Shown here: piece after piece, positions 50,150 through 59,502 of the stretch | How positions within the stretch are numbered: position 1 is the stretch's first letter | Layout of the letters: every line of letters begins with the position of its first letter | Source: Mesorhizobium sp. | Lineage (GTDB): Bacteria; Pseudomonadota; Alphaproteobacteria; Rhizobiales; Rhizobiaceae | Reading direction: 5' to 3' | DNA length: 64,000 bases | Assembly: GCA_004020315.1 (NCBI GenBank) | Contig: SAQG01000001.1 | Span: 310,001 to 374,000 of the forward strand | Position numbers and translations under genes: made by a program | Notes under the pieces: generated by a model | The model's input: the letters and a program-made list of their open reading frames with translations, nothing else | What the model was told of the DNA's origin: nothing | The model's database searches: none

Positions 50150-51124
50150 ATGGTTGGTTTTGGGAACGGCCTCCTGCGCGACGATGAAACCAGTATGGCG
50201 ACGCGTGCCGCCTGGCTTCATTATGCTGGTGGCCTGACCCAGTCGGAGGTCGCCAAGCGCTTGGGCCTGACCAGCCTCAAGGCGCATCGCCTCATCACCA
50301 AGGCCAATCAGGAAGGCCTGGTCAAAGTTTATATCGACGGCGAAGTGTCGGAATGCGTCGCGCTTGAAGATGAATTGTCGAGCCGCTACGGCCTCGACTA
50401 TTGCGAGGTCGTTCCCGACTTCGATGGCGAAGACTTGCCGCTCAAGGCGCTCGGCATTGCCGGCGCGCAGTTCCTCAAGCGTGAGATCGAACGCGGCGAG
50501 GACACGCTGATCGGCGTCGGTCATGGCCGCACGCTCGCCGCCTGCGTCGAATATCTGCCGCGCATATCGGCCGAAAAGACCCGCTTCGTTTCCCTGCTTG
50601 GTGGCCTGACGCGCAAGTTCTCGGCCAATCCGCATGATGTCATTCACCGCCTGGCCGAACGGACCGGCGCGGAGGCCTATGTGATGCCGGTGCCGATGTT
50701 CGCCAATACGGTCGAGGATCGAACCGTGCTGCTCGGGCAGAAGGGCATCAGCGAGGTCTTCGATCTCGGCAAGGCCGCCGACCTTCTCATTGCGGGTATC
50801 GGCACCGCCGAGCGCGAGGCGTCGCTGGTCGCCACCGGCATGATCGAGAAGGGCGAAATGGAAGAGATCCGCCGCAAGGGCGGCGTCGGCGAACTGCTCG
50901 GCCATTTCTTCGACGATGCTGGAAAAGCGGTCGAGACGACGCTTTCCAACCGGGCGCTGGCGCTGGCGCGCGAAGACATCAGCAATCGCAGGATTGTCGC
51001 CGTTGCCGGCGGCAAGGTGAAGGTTCGTGCCATCAAATCGGTGTTGGAGGGCCGCTATCTCAAGGGCCTGGTCACCGATGAGCGGACGGCGCGATCACTC
51101 GTGGAGCAGACGCCGGTCGGGTAG
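50150..51124 (+). CDS. SorC/DeoR-type sugar-binding transcriptional regulator (EryD-like)
   Basis: A 324-residue regulator. N-terminal HTH 'ATRAAWLHYAGGLTQSEVAKRLGLTSLKAHRLITKANQEGLVKVYIDG' followed by a large SorC sugar-phosphate-binding domain ('LIGVGHGRTLAACVEYLPRIS', 'FVSLLGGLTRKFSANPHDVIHRLAERTGAEAYVMPVPMFAN'). The pattern strongly resembles EryD, which represses erythritol genes until a phosphorylated intermediate accumulates. It opens the polyol locus, 44 bp before the binding-protein gene. The ATG at 50150 follows an AGGGCGG site; ATG 50195 is an alternative. Confidence 0.88.
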   Translation: MVGFGNGLLRDDETSMATRAAWLHYAGGLTQSEVAKRLGLTSLKAHRLITKANQEGLVKVYIDGEVSECVALEDELSSRYGLDYCEVVPDFDGEDLPLKALGIAGAQFLKREIERGEDTLIGVGHGRTLAACVEYLPRISAEKTRFVSLLGGLTRKFSANPHDVIHRLAERTGAEAYVMPVPMFANTVEDRTVLLGQKGISEVFDLGKAADLLIAGIGTAEREASLVATGMIEKGEMEEIRRKGGVGELLGHFFDDAGKAVETTLSNRALALAREDISNRRIVAVAGGKVKVRAIKSVLEGRYLKGLVTDERTARSLVEQTPVG

Positions 51125-51168
51125 CCGGCAACCATTCAATTGAAACTACCCTGTGGAGGAGAAGACAA

Positions 51169-52614
51169 ATGCATGAGAAAGAGAAAGACCTGATCGACGC
51201 GTTTCTGCGCGGACAAGTCGATCGCCGTGGGCTGATCAAGGGCCTTGGCGCGATGGGCCTTGCCGCCGGCACGGCCGGCACGCTGCTCAATCTGGGGCAG
51301 ACCCGCGCGCTGGCGGCGGATTTCGACTGGCAGGCGCACAAGGGCAAGACCATCAAGCTCTTGCTCAACAAGCATCCTTACGCCGATGCGATGATCGCCA
51401 ACCTCGACAATTTCAAGCAGCTGACCGGCATGAATGTCGTCTATGACGTGTTCCCCGAAGACGTCTATTTCGACAAGGTCACCGCTGCGCTGTCGGCCAG
51501 CTCGCCCGAATACGATGCCTTCATGACCGGCGCCTACATGACCTGGACCTACGGCCCGGCCGGCTGGATCACCGACCTCAACGAGTGGATCAAGGATCCG
51601 ACCAAGACCAACGTGAACTATGCCTGGGACGACTTCCTGCCCGGCGTCAGGAAATCCTGCGCCTGGAACGGCCAGCCTGGCGGAGTGCTCGGTTCCGATG
51701 ACGCCAAGCAGTGGTGCATTCCGTGGGGCTTCGAACAGAACAACATCACCTACAACAAGGGTATGTTCGACAAGGTCGGCGTCAGCGTTCCCGGCAATAT
51801 GGATGAGATGGTCGCTACGGCGGCGAAACTTACCAAGGATGTTGGTGGCGGCGTCTACGGCATCGGCGTGCGCGGCTCGCGCTCCTGGGCGACGATCCAT
51901 CCCGGCTTCCTCTCGGCTTACGCCAACTTTGACCAGAAGGACCTGAACGTCTCGGCCGACGGCAAATTGTCGGCCGCCATGAGCACCGCCGAATCCAAGG
52001 CTTTCCACAAGCAGTGGGTCCAGATGATTCAGGAGAGCGGCCCCAAGGACTGGTCGACCTACACCTGGTATCAGGTCGGCACCGATCTCGGTGCAGGCGC
52101 CTCGGCGATGATCTACGACGCCGACATTCTCGGCTACTTCATGAATGGCGGCGACAACAAGATGGCCGGCAAGCTCGCCTTTTCGGCCTTCAAGGCCAAT
52201 CCCGCCGCCAAGGCTCCGACACCCAATATCTGGATCTGGTCGCTGTCGATGTCCAATTTCTCGAAGGACAAGGACGCCACCTGGTACTTCATGCAATGGG
52301 CATCCGGGCCCGAGCATGCACTGTTCGGTGCGACCAAGATGGACTTCGTCAATCCGGTCCGCCAATCGGTCTGGAACGACCAGATGTTCCGCGAGAAGCT
52401 CAACAAGAGCTATCCGGGCTATGTCGAGATGTTCGACGTCTCGGCGCCGGGCGCCAGCATCAAGTTCACCCCGCAGCCGCTGTTCTTCGATCTGACCACC
52501 GAATGGGCGGCGACGCTGCAGAAGATGGTGGCCAAGGAAGTGCCGGTCGACGAAGGCCTCGACAAGCTCGCCGAGAGCATCAACAGCCAGCTCAAGGAAG
52601 CCGGGCTCGGCTAG
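51169..52614 (+). CDS. ABC transporter substrate-binding protein of the polyol locus
   Basis: A 481-residue family 1 solute-binding protein with a Tat-like leader ('VDRRGLIKGLGAMGLAAGTAG', processing near ALAAD). Mature segments such as 'MTGAYMTWTYGPAGWITDLNEWIKD', 'CIPWGFEQNNITYNKGMFDKVGV' and 'WALFGATKMDFVNPVR'-type ends fit sugar/polyol binders. A GTGGAGGAG ribosome site precedes it. The context (kinase, FAD polyol-phosphate dehydrogenase, EryC-like enzyme) indicates a polyol such as erythritol, threitol or glycerol as ligand. Confidence 0.9.
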   Translation: MHEKEKDLIDAFLRGQVDRRGLIKGLGAMGLAAGTAGTLLNLGQTRALAADFDWQAHKGKTIKLLLNKHPYADAMIANLDNFKQLTGMNVVYDVFPEDVYFDKVTAALSASSPEYDAFMTGAYMTWTYGPAGWITDLNEWIKDPTKTNVNYAWDDFLPGVRKSCAWNGQPGGVLGSDDAKQWCIPWGFEQNNITYNKGMFDKVGVSVPGNMDEMVATAAKLTKDVGGGVYGIGVRGSRSWATIHPGFLSAYANFDQKDLNVSADGKLSAAMSTAESKAFHKQWVQMIQESGPKDWSTYTWYQVGTDLGAGASAMIYDADILGYFMNGGDNKMAGKLAFSAFKANPAAKAPTPNIWIWSLSMSNFSKDKDATWYFMQWASGPEHALFGATKMDFVNPVRQSVWNDQMFREKLNKSYPGYVEMFDVSAPGASIKFTPQPLFFDLTTEWAATLQKMVAKEVPVDEGLDKLAESINSQLKEAGLG

Positions 52615-52624
52615 GCCCTCAGGA

Positions 52625-52652
52625 TGGCTGGCCGCTTTTGCCCGGCCAGCCA
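52625..52652 (+). terminator. Hairpin after the polyol-binding-protein gene
   Basis: A perfect 10-bp stem (TGGCTGGCCG / CGGCCAGCCA) with an 8-nt loop starts 11 nt after the stop codon. There is no T-tract, so it probably stabilises the binding-protein mRNA or attenuates read-through into the permease genes. Confidence 0.6.
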
Positions 52653-52681
52653 GACCTAGAACCTATGCGAAGCGGCGCCTG

Positions 52682-52722
52682 GAGCATCGGACACAAACCG
52701 GTTTCGGGAAGATCCGATGCTC
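52682..52722. repeat. Rhizobial-type small palindromic element
   Basis: GAGCATCGGA at 52682-52691 is matched by its inverse TCCGATGCTC at 52713-52722, around a centre with AAACCGGTTT. This resembles the abundant 'GAGCAT..CCG..CGG..ATGCTC' elements of rhizobial intergenic DNA. It lies in the 199-bp gap between the binding-protein and permease genes. Confidence 0.65.
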
Positions 52723-52813
52723 AACCACTGGCGGTGCCGCCACTCGCCCAACCGGCCGCCTTGCTCCCTGGGCGGCCGGTAGGGCGAAGCAACAGAGATG
52801 ACGGAACAGCACG

Positions 52814-53737
52814 ATGACTGCAGCGACAATGCAAAGAAGAAGGCCTTCCGGCTTCAGGATCAGCAAGAAAGTGCTGCCCTATGTGCTCAGCCTGCCGGCC
52901 TTGCTCGTCTGCATCGGTATCCTGATCCCGTTCTTCACATCGGTCGTCTATTCGTTCCAGCGCTACCGGCTGAGCCAGCCCTGGGCGCGGCAGTTCAACT
53001 GGGGCGACAACTACATCTCCTTTTTCACCGACCCGAAGTTCTGGAACACGCTTGAGATATCGCTGCTCTATGCGGGCATCACCGTCCTGCTCGAACTGCT
53101 TCTCGGTCTCGGCATCGCCATGCTGCTGCAGAAGCGCTCGACGCTGAACAACTTCATCTCGATCATGCTTTTGATGCCGCTGATGACGGCACCGGCGCTC
53201 GCCGCGCTGATGTGGAAGCTGATGACCAACCCCGGCTTCGGCGTACTGAGCTATCTCGCCAGCCTGATCGGACTGCAGGATTTCCGCTGGGCCTCGTCCC
53301 CGTCGACCGCCCTTTTCACAGTGGTCCTTGTCGACATCTGGGTCTACACGCCCTTCATCATGATCCTGCTGCTTGCCGGCCTGCGCAGCCTGCCGACGCA
53401 GCCCTTCGAGGCGGCAGCACTCGACGGCGTGCCGAGGAGTTTCGTGTTCTTCCGCATCACCTTGCCGATGCTGACGCCCTACATCCTGACGGCGACGCTG
53501 TTTCGCCTGCTTGATTCCATCCAGCAGTTCGACATCATCTATGCCATGACCCAAGGCGGTCCGGGTGACACGCTGACCGTCTTTCAGGTCGAGGCCTATC
53601 TCAACTTCTTCCAGTCGACCAATGTCGGCCGCTCGGCGGCGCTGATGATCATCCTGTGGGCGATCACCTATTTCCTGTCGAACATTTTCATCAAGAACTG
53701 GCTGCGGCTGCGCGAACGCGCCCGCGGCCAGGCATAG
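52814..53737 (+). CDS. ABC sugar/polyol permease 1 (MalF-type)
   Basis: A 307-residue inner-membrane protein with six spans. It has a basic N terminus, a periplasmic loop ('YRLSQPWARQFNWGDNYISFF') and the EAA loop 'FEAAALDGVPRSFVFFRITLPMLTPYILTATLFRLLDSIQQFDIIYAMTQGGPG', characteristic of MalF/UgpA-type sugar permeases. It forms the transmembrane pair with the next gene, 9 bp downstream. Confidence 0.93.
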   Translation: MTAATMQRRRPSGFRISKKVLPYVLSLPALLVCIGILIPFFTSVVYSFQRYRLSQPWARQFNWGDNYISFFTDPKFWNTLEISLLYAGITVLLELLLGLGIAMLLQKRSTLNNFISIMLLMPLMTAPALAALMWKLMTNPGFGVLSYLASLIGLQDFRWASSPSTALFTVVLVDIWVYTPFIMILLLAGLRSLPTQPFEAAALDGVPRSFVFFRITLPMLTPYILTATLFRLLDSIQQFDIIYAMTQGGPGDTLTVFQVEAYLNFFQSTNVGRSAALMIILWAITYFLSNIFIKNWLRLRERARGQA

Positions 53738-53746
53738 GAGGCCGAG

Positions 53747-54604
53747 ATGGAACACACCTCGCTTCTCGAACGCATCCTGCGCGGCATAGCGCTGACGCTG
53801 GTCGTGATCTTCTTCATGTTCCCGATCGTCTGGATATTCATGATGTCCTTCCAGACCAACGAGACCATCTTGCGGATCCCACCGCAGCTTGTCTTCAAGC
53901 CGACGCTGGCCAACTACACCGCGCTCATCACCGGGAAGCTGACGACGGCAGCCGGCACGCTCGACATCGCCTTCATGCGCAACCTGTGGAATTCGGTGTT
54001 CCTGTCGGTCACTTCGGTCGCCGTTGCGCTGCTGCTCGGCGTTCCCGCGGCTTACGCCTTTGCACGGCATAAGTTTCGCGGCTCGGAGGACATCGCCTTC
54101 ACGCTGCTGTCGTTCCGGTTCGCGCCGGCGCTGCTGGTGCTCCTGCCGCTCACTCTCTATTTCCAGAAGCTGGGACTGGCCAACACCTATATCGGGCTGA
54201 TCTGGGTCTATCAGCTGATCTGCCTGCCGCTGATCCTGTGGATCGTGCGCGGCTATTTCGAGGACATCCCGGCCGACATCGAATATGCCTATCGCATCGC
54301 CGGTCATTCCTGGTTCGCCACCTTCCGCAAAATCGCGCTGCCACTTGCCGGCCCCGGCATTGCGGCCGCCGGCCTGCTCGCTTTCATCTTCGCCTGGAAC
54401 AATTTCGTCTTCGCGCTCGTGCTCGCCTCGGCCGACAAGCAGCCGGTGACGGTCGGCGCGCTGGCCTTCATCACCTCCTCCGGCATCCAGTATGGCCAGA
54501 TCTCGGCGGCGATCGTGCTTTCGATCACGCCGACGCTGGCGCTCGCCCTCTATGCACAGCGCTATCTCGTCGAAGGCCTGTCGCTCGGCGCGGTAAAGGG
54601 ATAG
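53747..54604 (+). CDS. ABC sugar/polyol permease 2 (MalG-type)
   Basis: A 285-residue inner-membrane protein with six spans; EAA loop 'DIEYAYRIAGHSWFATFRKIALPLAGPGIAAAGLLAFIFAWNNFVFALVLAS' and N-terminal 'FPIVWIFMMSFQTNETI', both typical of MalG/UgpE-group permeases. It ends 5 bp before the first ATPase gene. Confidence 0.93.
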   Translation: MEHTSLLERILRGIALTLVVIFFMFPIVWIFMMSFQTNETILRIPPQLVFKPTLANYTALITGKLTTAAGTLDIAFMRNLWNSVFLSVTSVAVALLLGVPAAYAFARHKFRGSEDIAFTLLSFRFAPALLVLLPLTLYFQKLGLANTYIGLIWVYQLICLPLILWIVRGYFEDIPADIEYAYRIAGHSWFATFRKIALPLAGPGIAAAGLLAFIFAWNNFVFALVLASADKQPVTVGALAFITSSGIQYGQISAAIVLSITPTLALALYAQRYLVEGLSLGAVKG

Positions 54605-54609
54605 TTCTC

Positions 54610-55728
54610 ATGGCCAGCCTCGAACTGCGAAATGTCGTCAAGCGCTACAAGAGCCAGACTGTCCTCGACAATCTGTCGCTGACCGTCGCCGACGGCGAAA
54701 CCCTGGTCCTGTTCGGACCGTCCGGCGCCGGCAAGACGGTGCTGCTGCGGCTTGTCGCCGGCGTCATCGATCCCGATGAAGGAAAGATCCTCATCGGCGG
54801 CGAGGACATGACCGACCTCGACGCCGAATTCCGCGGCGTCGGCATGGCGTTCCAGAATTTTGCGCTGTTTCCGCATATGACGGCCTTCGACAACATTGCG
54901 ACACCGCTTCAGGCAAACCGCTCGTCGCAAAGTGCGATCAAGACCGGCGTCCAGAGCGTCGCCAAGCTGCTCAAGATCGGCCATGTGCTCAGCCACAAGC
55001 CACGGGCGCTGTCCAACGGCCAGAAGCAGCGCACCGCGCTCGCCCGCGCCCTGGTCGGCTCACCGCCGGTGCTTCTGCTTGACGACCCGCTGCGCAACGT
55101 CGATGCCAAACTGCGCTTCGAAATGCGGCTCGAACTGCCGAGGCTGCTGGCCGACCGTGGCGCGACCGTCGTTTACGTCACCCAGGATTATAAGGAGGCC
55201 ATGGCGCTCGGCGATCGCATTGCGGTGATGTCGCAAGGTGTCATCAAGCAGCTCGGCACACCCGAGCAGATCTATCGTGAGCCGGCGAACATCGAGATCG
55301 CGCGGCTGTTCGGCGACCCGACAATCAACCTGCTCGATGTCAAGCCGTCGCGCGATGCCAAGGGCATCTATGTCGGCCTGTCGAATGTCCAGGTCCATCT
55401 GGCAGGCGCTTACGAGACGGCGGTCGGCCGCGACTGCGTGATCGGCCTACGGCCTGAAGCGCTGAGCTTCGTCGACGAAGGCACGCCGGCCGCCATTCCG
55501 GTGACGATCGAGGCGGAGACGCCGCTCAACGAAAAGATCGTCACGCTGGTGCGCACCGTGCGCGGCCGCGAAATCCTGGTCTCCCGTCCGGCCGGGACAC
55601 CGGGTCAAACCGAGGGCAGGGCCCATATCGGCGTCGACAGCAAAAGCGCCCTTCTGTTCGATCGTGCCAGCGGCGACCGCATCGGCTCGAAGAACGTCGT
55701 CAATTTGCGCAGCGGAGAAGCGGCATGA
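54610..55728 (+). CDS. ABC transporter ATPase 1 of the polyol importer (divergent catalytic motifs)
   Basis: A 372-residue MalK/UgpC-type ATPase with a C-terminal TOBE-like region from ~235. Walker A 'GPSGAGKTVLL' and Q-loop 'MAFQNFALFP' are normal. The signature is 'LSNGQKQR' instead of LSGGQ, and the Walker B end is 'LLLDDP', with Asp where the catalytic Glu normally is. It overlaps the second ATPase gene by ATGA, and the two probably form a heterodimer with unequal sites, as in the two-ATPase GlpS/GlpT glycerol importer of Rhizobium. Confidence 0.92.
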   Translation: MASLELRNVVKRYKSQTVLDNLSLTVADGETLVLFGPSGAGKTVLLRLVAGVIDPDEGKILIGGEDMTDLDAEFRGVGMAFQNFALFPHMTAFDNIATPLQANRSSQSAIKTGVQSVAKLLKIGHVLSHKPRALSNGQKQRTALARALVGSPPVLLLDDPLRNVDAKLRFEMRLELPRLLADRGATVVYVTQDYKEAMALGDRIAVMSQGVIKQLGTPEQIYREPANIEIARLFGDPTINLLDVKPSRDAKGIYVGLSNVQVHLAGAYETAVGRDCVIGLRPEALSFVDEGTPAAIPVTIEAETPLNEKIVTLVRTVRGREILVSRPAGTPGQTEGRAHIGVDSKSALLFDRASGDRIGSKNVVNLRSGEAA

Positions 55729-56849
55729 GCCAGAGCGCACTCACCATTTCCGGCGTCGACAAATTCTATGGCCCGATCGACAGGGGCGTGCACGCCGTTC
55801 AGAATCTGACGATGGAAATCGACAGGGGTGAGATCGTCGCACTGCTCGGCTCGTCCGGTTGCGGCAAGACCTCGACATTGCGCATGATCGCCGGCTTCGA
55901 AGAGGTCTCGCGCGGCACCATCTCGGTTGCCGGCCGCAAGGTGCACACGCTGCCGCCGGTCAAGCGGAATGTGGCGATGGCATTCGAGGGCTATTCGCTC
56001 TATCCGCCGCTGACCGTGCGAGAGAACATGGCGTTTGCGCTGAAGGCGGCCAAGCTGCCGAAAAGCGAGGTCGATGCGAAGGTTGCCAGCATCGCCAAGC
56101 TGCTCGAGATCGAGGACATTCTTGAGCGCTATCCGAGCTCGATCTCCGGCGGCCAGCAGCAGCGCGCCAGCCTTGGCCGGGCGCTGATCCGCAAGGCCGA
56201 TCTGCATCTGCTGGATGAACCGATGGGCCAGCTCGAACCGCAGCTTCGCGCCGTGCTGCGCGGCCGCATCAAGCACTTCATCAAGGAGCGCGGCCTGACC
56301 GCGATCCTAGTCACCCACGACCAGACCGAGGCCAATGCATTGGCCGACCGGATCGCGGTGATGGAAGGCGGCGTGCTGCAGCAGTTCGACACGCCCGACA
56401 TGCTCAAGCAGCGGCCGGCAAACCTGTTCACCGGCACGTTCGTCGGCGAGCCGCCGATGAATGTCTTCGAGGCCTATGTCGGCACGGCTGCAGACAAGAT
56501 CAATCTGCGACTGCCCGACGGGCTTTCACTCGACTATGACAAGGACGCGTTCAGCGGCTCGGTTCGCGACGAATTGCTCAAACGGGAGCGGGTCGTCATC
56601 GGCATCAGGCCCTATGCGGTTCGCCGTTCTAAGGACGGCGTGCCGGCCACGGTGTCGGCCAACCAATGGCTCGGCGACCAGACGCATATCGCGGCGGATT
56701 TCGCCGGCGGATCGCTGGTCCTGGTCGAACACGACCGGACCCGGCTGGAACTTGGCGCGCCGATCAATATCAGCATCGATCCGAAAAACCTGCACGTCTT
56801 CGATCAGTCCAGCGGCATGGCCATTTCGCACGGCATGGAGCTTGCCTGA
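55725..56849 (+). CDS. ABC transporter ATPase 2 of the polyol importer (Q-loop variant)
   Basis: A 374-residue MalK-type ATPase with TOBE region. Walker A 'GSSGCGKTST', signature 'ISGGQQQRASL', Walker B 'LHLLDEP' and H-loop 'LVTHDQTEANALAD' are intact. The Q-loop reads 'MAFEGYSLYP', replacing the usual Gln by Glu, and the D-loop 'GQLEPQL' is unusual. It complements ATPase 1, in which other positions are altered. Its stop overlaps the kinase start (TGATG). Confidence 0.92.
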   Translation: MSQSALTISGVDKFYGPIDRGVHAVQNLTMEIDRGEIVALLGSSGCGKTSTLRMIAGFEEVSRGTISVAGRKVHTLPPVKRNVAMAFEGYSLYPPLTVRENMAFALKAAKLPKSEVDAKVASIAKLLEIEDILERYPSSISGGQQQRASLGRALIRKADLHLLDEPMGQLEPQLRAVLRGRIKHFIKERGLTAILVTHDQTEANALADRIAVMEGGVLQQFDTPDMLKQRPANLFTGTFVGEPPMNVFEAYVGTAADKINLRLPDGLSLDYDKDAFSGSVRDELLKRERVVIGIRPYAVRRSKDGVPATVSANQWLGDQTHIAADFAGGSLVLVEHDRTRLELGAPINISIDPKNLHVFDQSSGMAISHGMELA

Positions 56850-58402
56850 TGCGGGATGTGCTGATCGGCATCGACGCCGGCACATCTGTCATCAAGTCCG
56901 TCGCCTTCGACACGGCGGGCCGGCAGCTCGCGGCCGCGGCGGTGCCGAACCGGTATGAGACCTTGCCGGGCGGCGGCGCCGAGCAGGATCTGGCGCGCAC
57001 CTGGGCCGATACTGCGACTACCTTGCGCCAGCTTGCCGACAAGGTGCCGGACCTCGCCAGCCGGACCATTGCCATCGCCGTGACCGGGCAGGGCGATGGC
57101 ACCTGGCTGATCGACAAGGACGGTGAACCTGTTGCCAAAGGCTGGCTGTGGCTCGACGCGCGCGCTGCCGCGATCGTCGAGGAGATCCGCGCGCGGCCCG
57201 ATGACCGGCTCCGCTTCGAAAAGACCGGCAGCGGACTCGCCGCCTGCCAGCAGGGGCCGCAGCTTGCCTTCATGAAGCGCAACGCGCCTGACATGCTTGC
57301 CGGCGCCACGACGGCATTTCATTGCAAGGACTGGCTCTATTTCAACCTGACCGGCGAACGCGCAACCGATCCGTCCGAGGGGACCTTCACCTTCGGCGAC
57401 TTCCGCACCCGCGGCTATTGCGATGAGGTGCTTGCAGTGCTCGGCGTCGCCGACCTCAGGCATCTGCTGCCGCCGATCGTCGACGGCACCAGGCACAGCG
57501 CCGGCCTGTCGGCGGCGGCTGCCGAAGCGACCGGGCTGCTTTCCGGTACGCCGGTCGTGCTGGCCTATGTCGACGTGGCCTGCACCGCGCTCGGCGCCGG
57601 CCTGCTCGATCGCGAGCGCAAGCCCGGCTGCTCCATCATCGGCTCCACCGGCATGCATATGCGGCTTGCGCAGACGCCGGACGAGGTGCTGCTCAACGAG
57701 GCGGCGACCGGCTATACGATGACGATGCCGGTGCCCGGCGTCTTTGCGCAGATGCAGTCGAACATGGCGGCGACACTCAACATCGATTGGGTCCTTAGCC
57801 TCGCCTCCGGCATTCTCGCCTCGCAAGGCATCACCCGCACCAATGGCGAGATGATCGCGCTGGTCGATGAATGGATATCGTCATCTGAGCCGGCCTCTTT
57901 GCTCTATCAGCCCTACGTGTCGGAGGCCGGCGAGCGGGGGCCGTTCGTCGATGCCAACGCCAGGGCCGGCTTCGTCGGCATTTCGTCGCGGCACGGCTAT
58001 GGCGATCTGGTTCGCGCTGTTTTTGAGGGGCTGGCCTTCGCGGCACGCGATTGCTATGCGGCCATGGGGCCGCTGCCGAACGAAATCCGGCTGACCGGCG
58101 GTGCCGCCAGAAGCCCGGCTCTGCGCAAGATCCTGGGCGCTGTCGTCGGCGCCGACATTCGCACCGGCCAACGCGAGGAAGCCGGTGCTGCCGGCGCAGC
58201 GATGATCGCTGCAGTCTGCATAGGTCAATACAAGTCGATGGACGAATGCGTCGGCGAATGGGTCACGCCGCTGCTTGGCGCGGCGGAGCCGAGTGACCGA
58301 GAGCTTGCCGCCGTCTATGAGCGGGTGGCTCCGGCCTACACATTGGCGCACGAGGCGCTGCGGCCGGTCTGGCGTTCGATGGCCGCATCCAAGGCAAACT
58401 GA
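56849..58402 (+). CDS. FGGY-family carbohydrate kinase, EryA-like polyol kinase
   Basis: A 517-residue kinase. N-terminal phosphate loop 'IGIDAGTSVIKSVAFDTAGRQ', substrate region 'AVTGQGDGTWLIDKDGEPVAKGWLWLDARA', 'HCKDWLYFNLTGERATDPSEGTFTFGDFRTRGYCDE', and C-terminal nucleotide segment 'IRLTGGAARSPALRKILGAVVGADI' are all present. The middle blocks closely resemble erythritol kinase EryA, which makes L-erythritol 4-phosphate. A related tetritol or pentitol is possible. It is coupled to the importer upstream and lies 10 bp before a dehydrogenase gene. Confidence 0.88.
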   Translation: MRDVLIGIDAGTSVIKSVAFDTAGRQLAAAAVPNRYETLPGGGAEQDLARTWADTATTLRQLADKVPDLASRTIAIAVTGQGDGTWLIDKDGEPVAKGWLWLDARAAAIVEEIRARPDDRLRFEKTGSGLAACQQGPQLAFMKRNAPDMLAGATTAFHCKDWLYFNLTGERATDPSEGTFTFGDFRTRGYCDEVLAVLGVADLRHLLPPIVDGTRHSAGLSAAAAEATGLLSGTPVVLAYVDVACTALGAGLLDRERKPGCSIIGSTGMHMRLAQTPDEVLLNEAATGYTMTMPVPGVFAQMQSNMAATLNIDWVLSLASGILASQGITRTNGEMIALVDEWISSSEPASLLYQPYVSEAGERGPFVDANARAGFVGISSRHGYGDLVRAVFEGLAFAARDCYAAMGPLPNEIRLTGGAARSPALRKILGAVVGADIRTGQREEAGAAGAAMIAAVCIGQYKSMDECVGEWVTPLLGAAEPSDRELAAVYERVAPAYTLAHEALRPVWRSMAASKAN

Positions 58403-58412
58403 GAAGTCGAGC

Positions 58413-59453
58413 ATGCGTAAGAAGATTGCAATCATTGGCGACCGCTTCATGCTTCCCCAGGTGTTTCGAGAGAAAATCGAGAAGGCCTGCGGCGACAATC
58501 TCGACATTCGTACCCTTGAGGCGGCCTGGCCAGACGAGCCGATGGAATTCGGCAATGCGGCGCTCGGCCTCGATAAGGTCAAGGAATATTTTGGCGATCC
58601 GGACGAGGTGGTCGATTTCATCGGCGACGCCGAGATCTTCGTCACGCAGCTTGCGCCGCTCTCCGAGACCATGATGCGGCGTCTACCGGCACTGAAGCTG
58701 GTTGCGGTCTCGCGCGGCGGCCCGATCAACATCGACATGGCCGCCGCCAAGGCCCATGGCATCACCGTGGTCAACGTGCCCGGCCGCAATGCAAGTGCTG
58801 TGGCCGAGTTCACCATCGGTGCCATCCTCGCCGAGACGCGGCTGATCCGGGTCGGGCACGAAGCATTGCGCAAGGGGGAATGGCGCGGCGATCTCTACCG
58901 GGCCGACCGTACCGGCCGCGAGCTCAATGAAATGACCGTTGGCGTCATCGGCTACGGCAATATCGGCACAAAGGTGGTCCGCCTGTTGCGCGCCTTCGGC
59001 TGCCGCATCCTGGTCACCGATCCCTATGTGCAACTGAGCGCCGAAGACCGCAATGGCGGCGTCGAACTGGTCGCGCTGGACGATCTCCTGTCCCGCTCCG
59101 ATGTGGTCACGCTTCATCCCCGGGTGACCGAGGAAACCCGCGACCTAATCAATAAGGACACTATCGCCCGGATGAAGCCGGGGGTGATTTTCGTCAACAC
59201 CGCGCGCGGGCCGCTGGTCGACTACGACGCGCTTTACGATTCGCTCGTCTCAGGCCATATCGGCAGCGCGATGCTGGAGACTTTCGCGGTCGAGCCGGTG
59301 CCTGCCGACTGGCCGCTGCTGCAGCTTCCGAACGTCACGCTGACACCGCATATCGCTGGCGCGTCGGTGCGCACGGTGACCTATGCGGCCGAGCAGGCGG
59401 CCGAAGAGGTGCGCCGCTTCATCGCTGGGCTCCCACCGGTCAACCCGTGCTGA
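58413..59453 (+). CDS. D-isomer-specific 2-hydroxyacid dehydrogenase (phosphoglycerate-dehydrogenase-like)
   Basis: A 346-residue NAD(P)-dependent oxidoreductase. The Rossmann motif 'VGVIGYGNIGTKVVRLLRAFGCRILVTDPY' and the active-site set (Arg in 'VNTARGPLVDY', Glu in 'ETFAVEPVP', His in 'LTPHIAGAS') are intact. The N-terminal 'AVSRGGPINIDMAAAKAHGITVVNVPGRNASAVAEFTIG' is PGDH-like. No such step exists in the known erythritol pathway, so its presence suggests a side product, a different polyol or a sugar-acid intermediate. Confidence 0.88.
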   Translation: MRKKIAIIGDRFMLPQVFREKIEKACGDNLDIRTLEAAWPDEPMEFGNAALGLDKVKEYFGDPDEVVDFIGDAEIFVTQLAPLSETMMRRLPALKLVAVSRGGPINIDMAAAKAHGITVVNVPGRNASAVAEFTIGAILAETRLIRVGHEALRKGEWRGDLYRADRTGRELNEMTVGVIGYGNIGTKVVRLLRAFGCRILVTDPYVQLSAEDRNGGVELVALDDLLSRSDVVTLHPRVTEETRDLINKDTIARMKPGVIFVNTARGPLVDYDALYDSLVSGHIGSAMLETFAVEPVPADWPLLQLPNVTLTPHIAGASVRTVTYAAEQAAEEVRRFIAGLPPVNPC

Positions 59454-59502
59454 AGGTCGCCGCAGCCATGAAACACAATACAGGCACTGAGGACCCGGCG
59501 AG

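Noticed and set aside
52721-54307. A 528-codon minus-strand frame opposite the polyol permeases
   Set aside because: Antisense shadow of two canonical permease genes.
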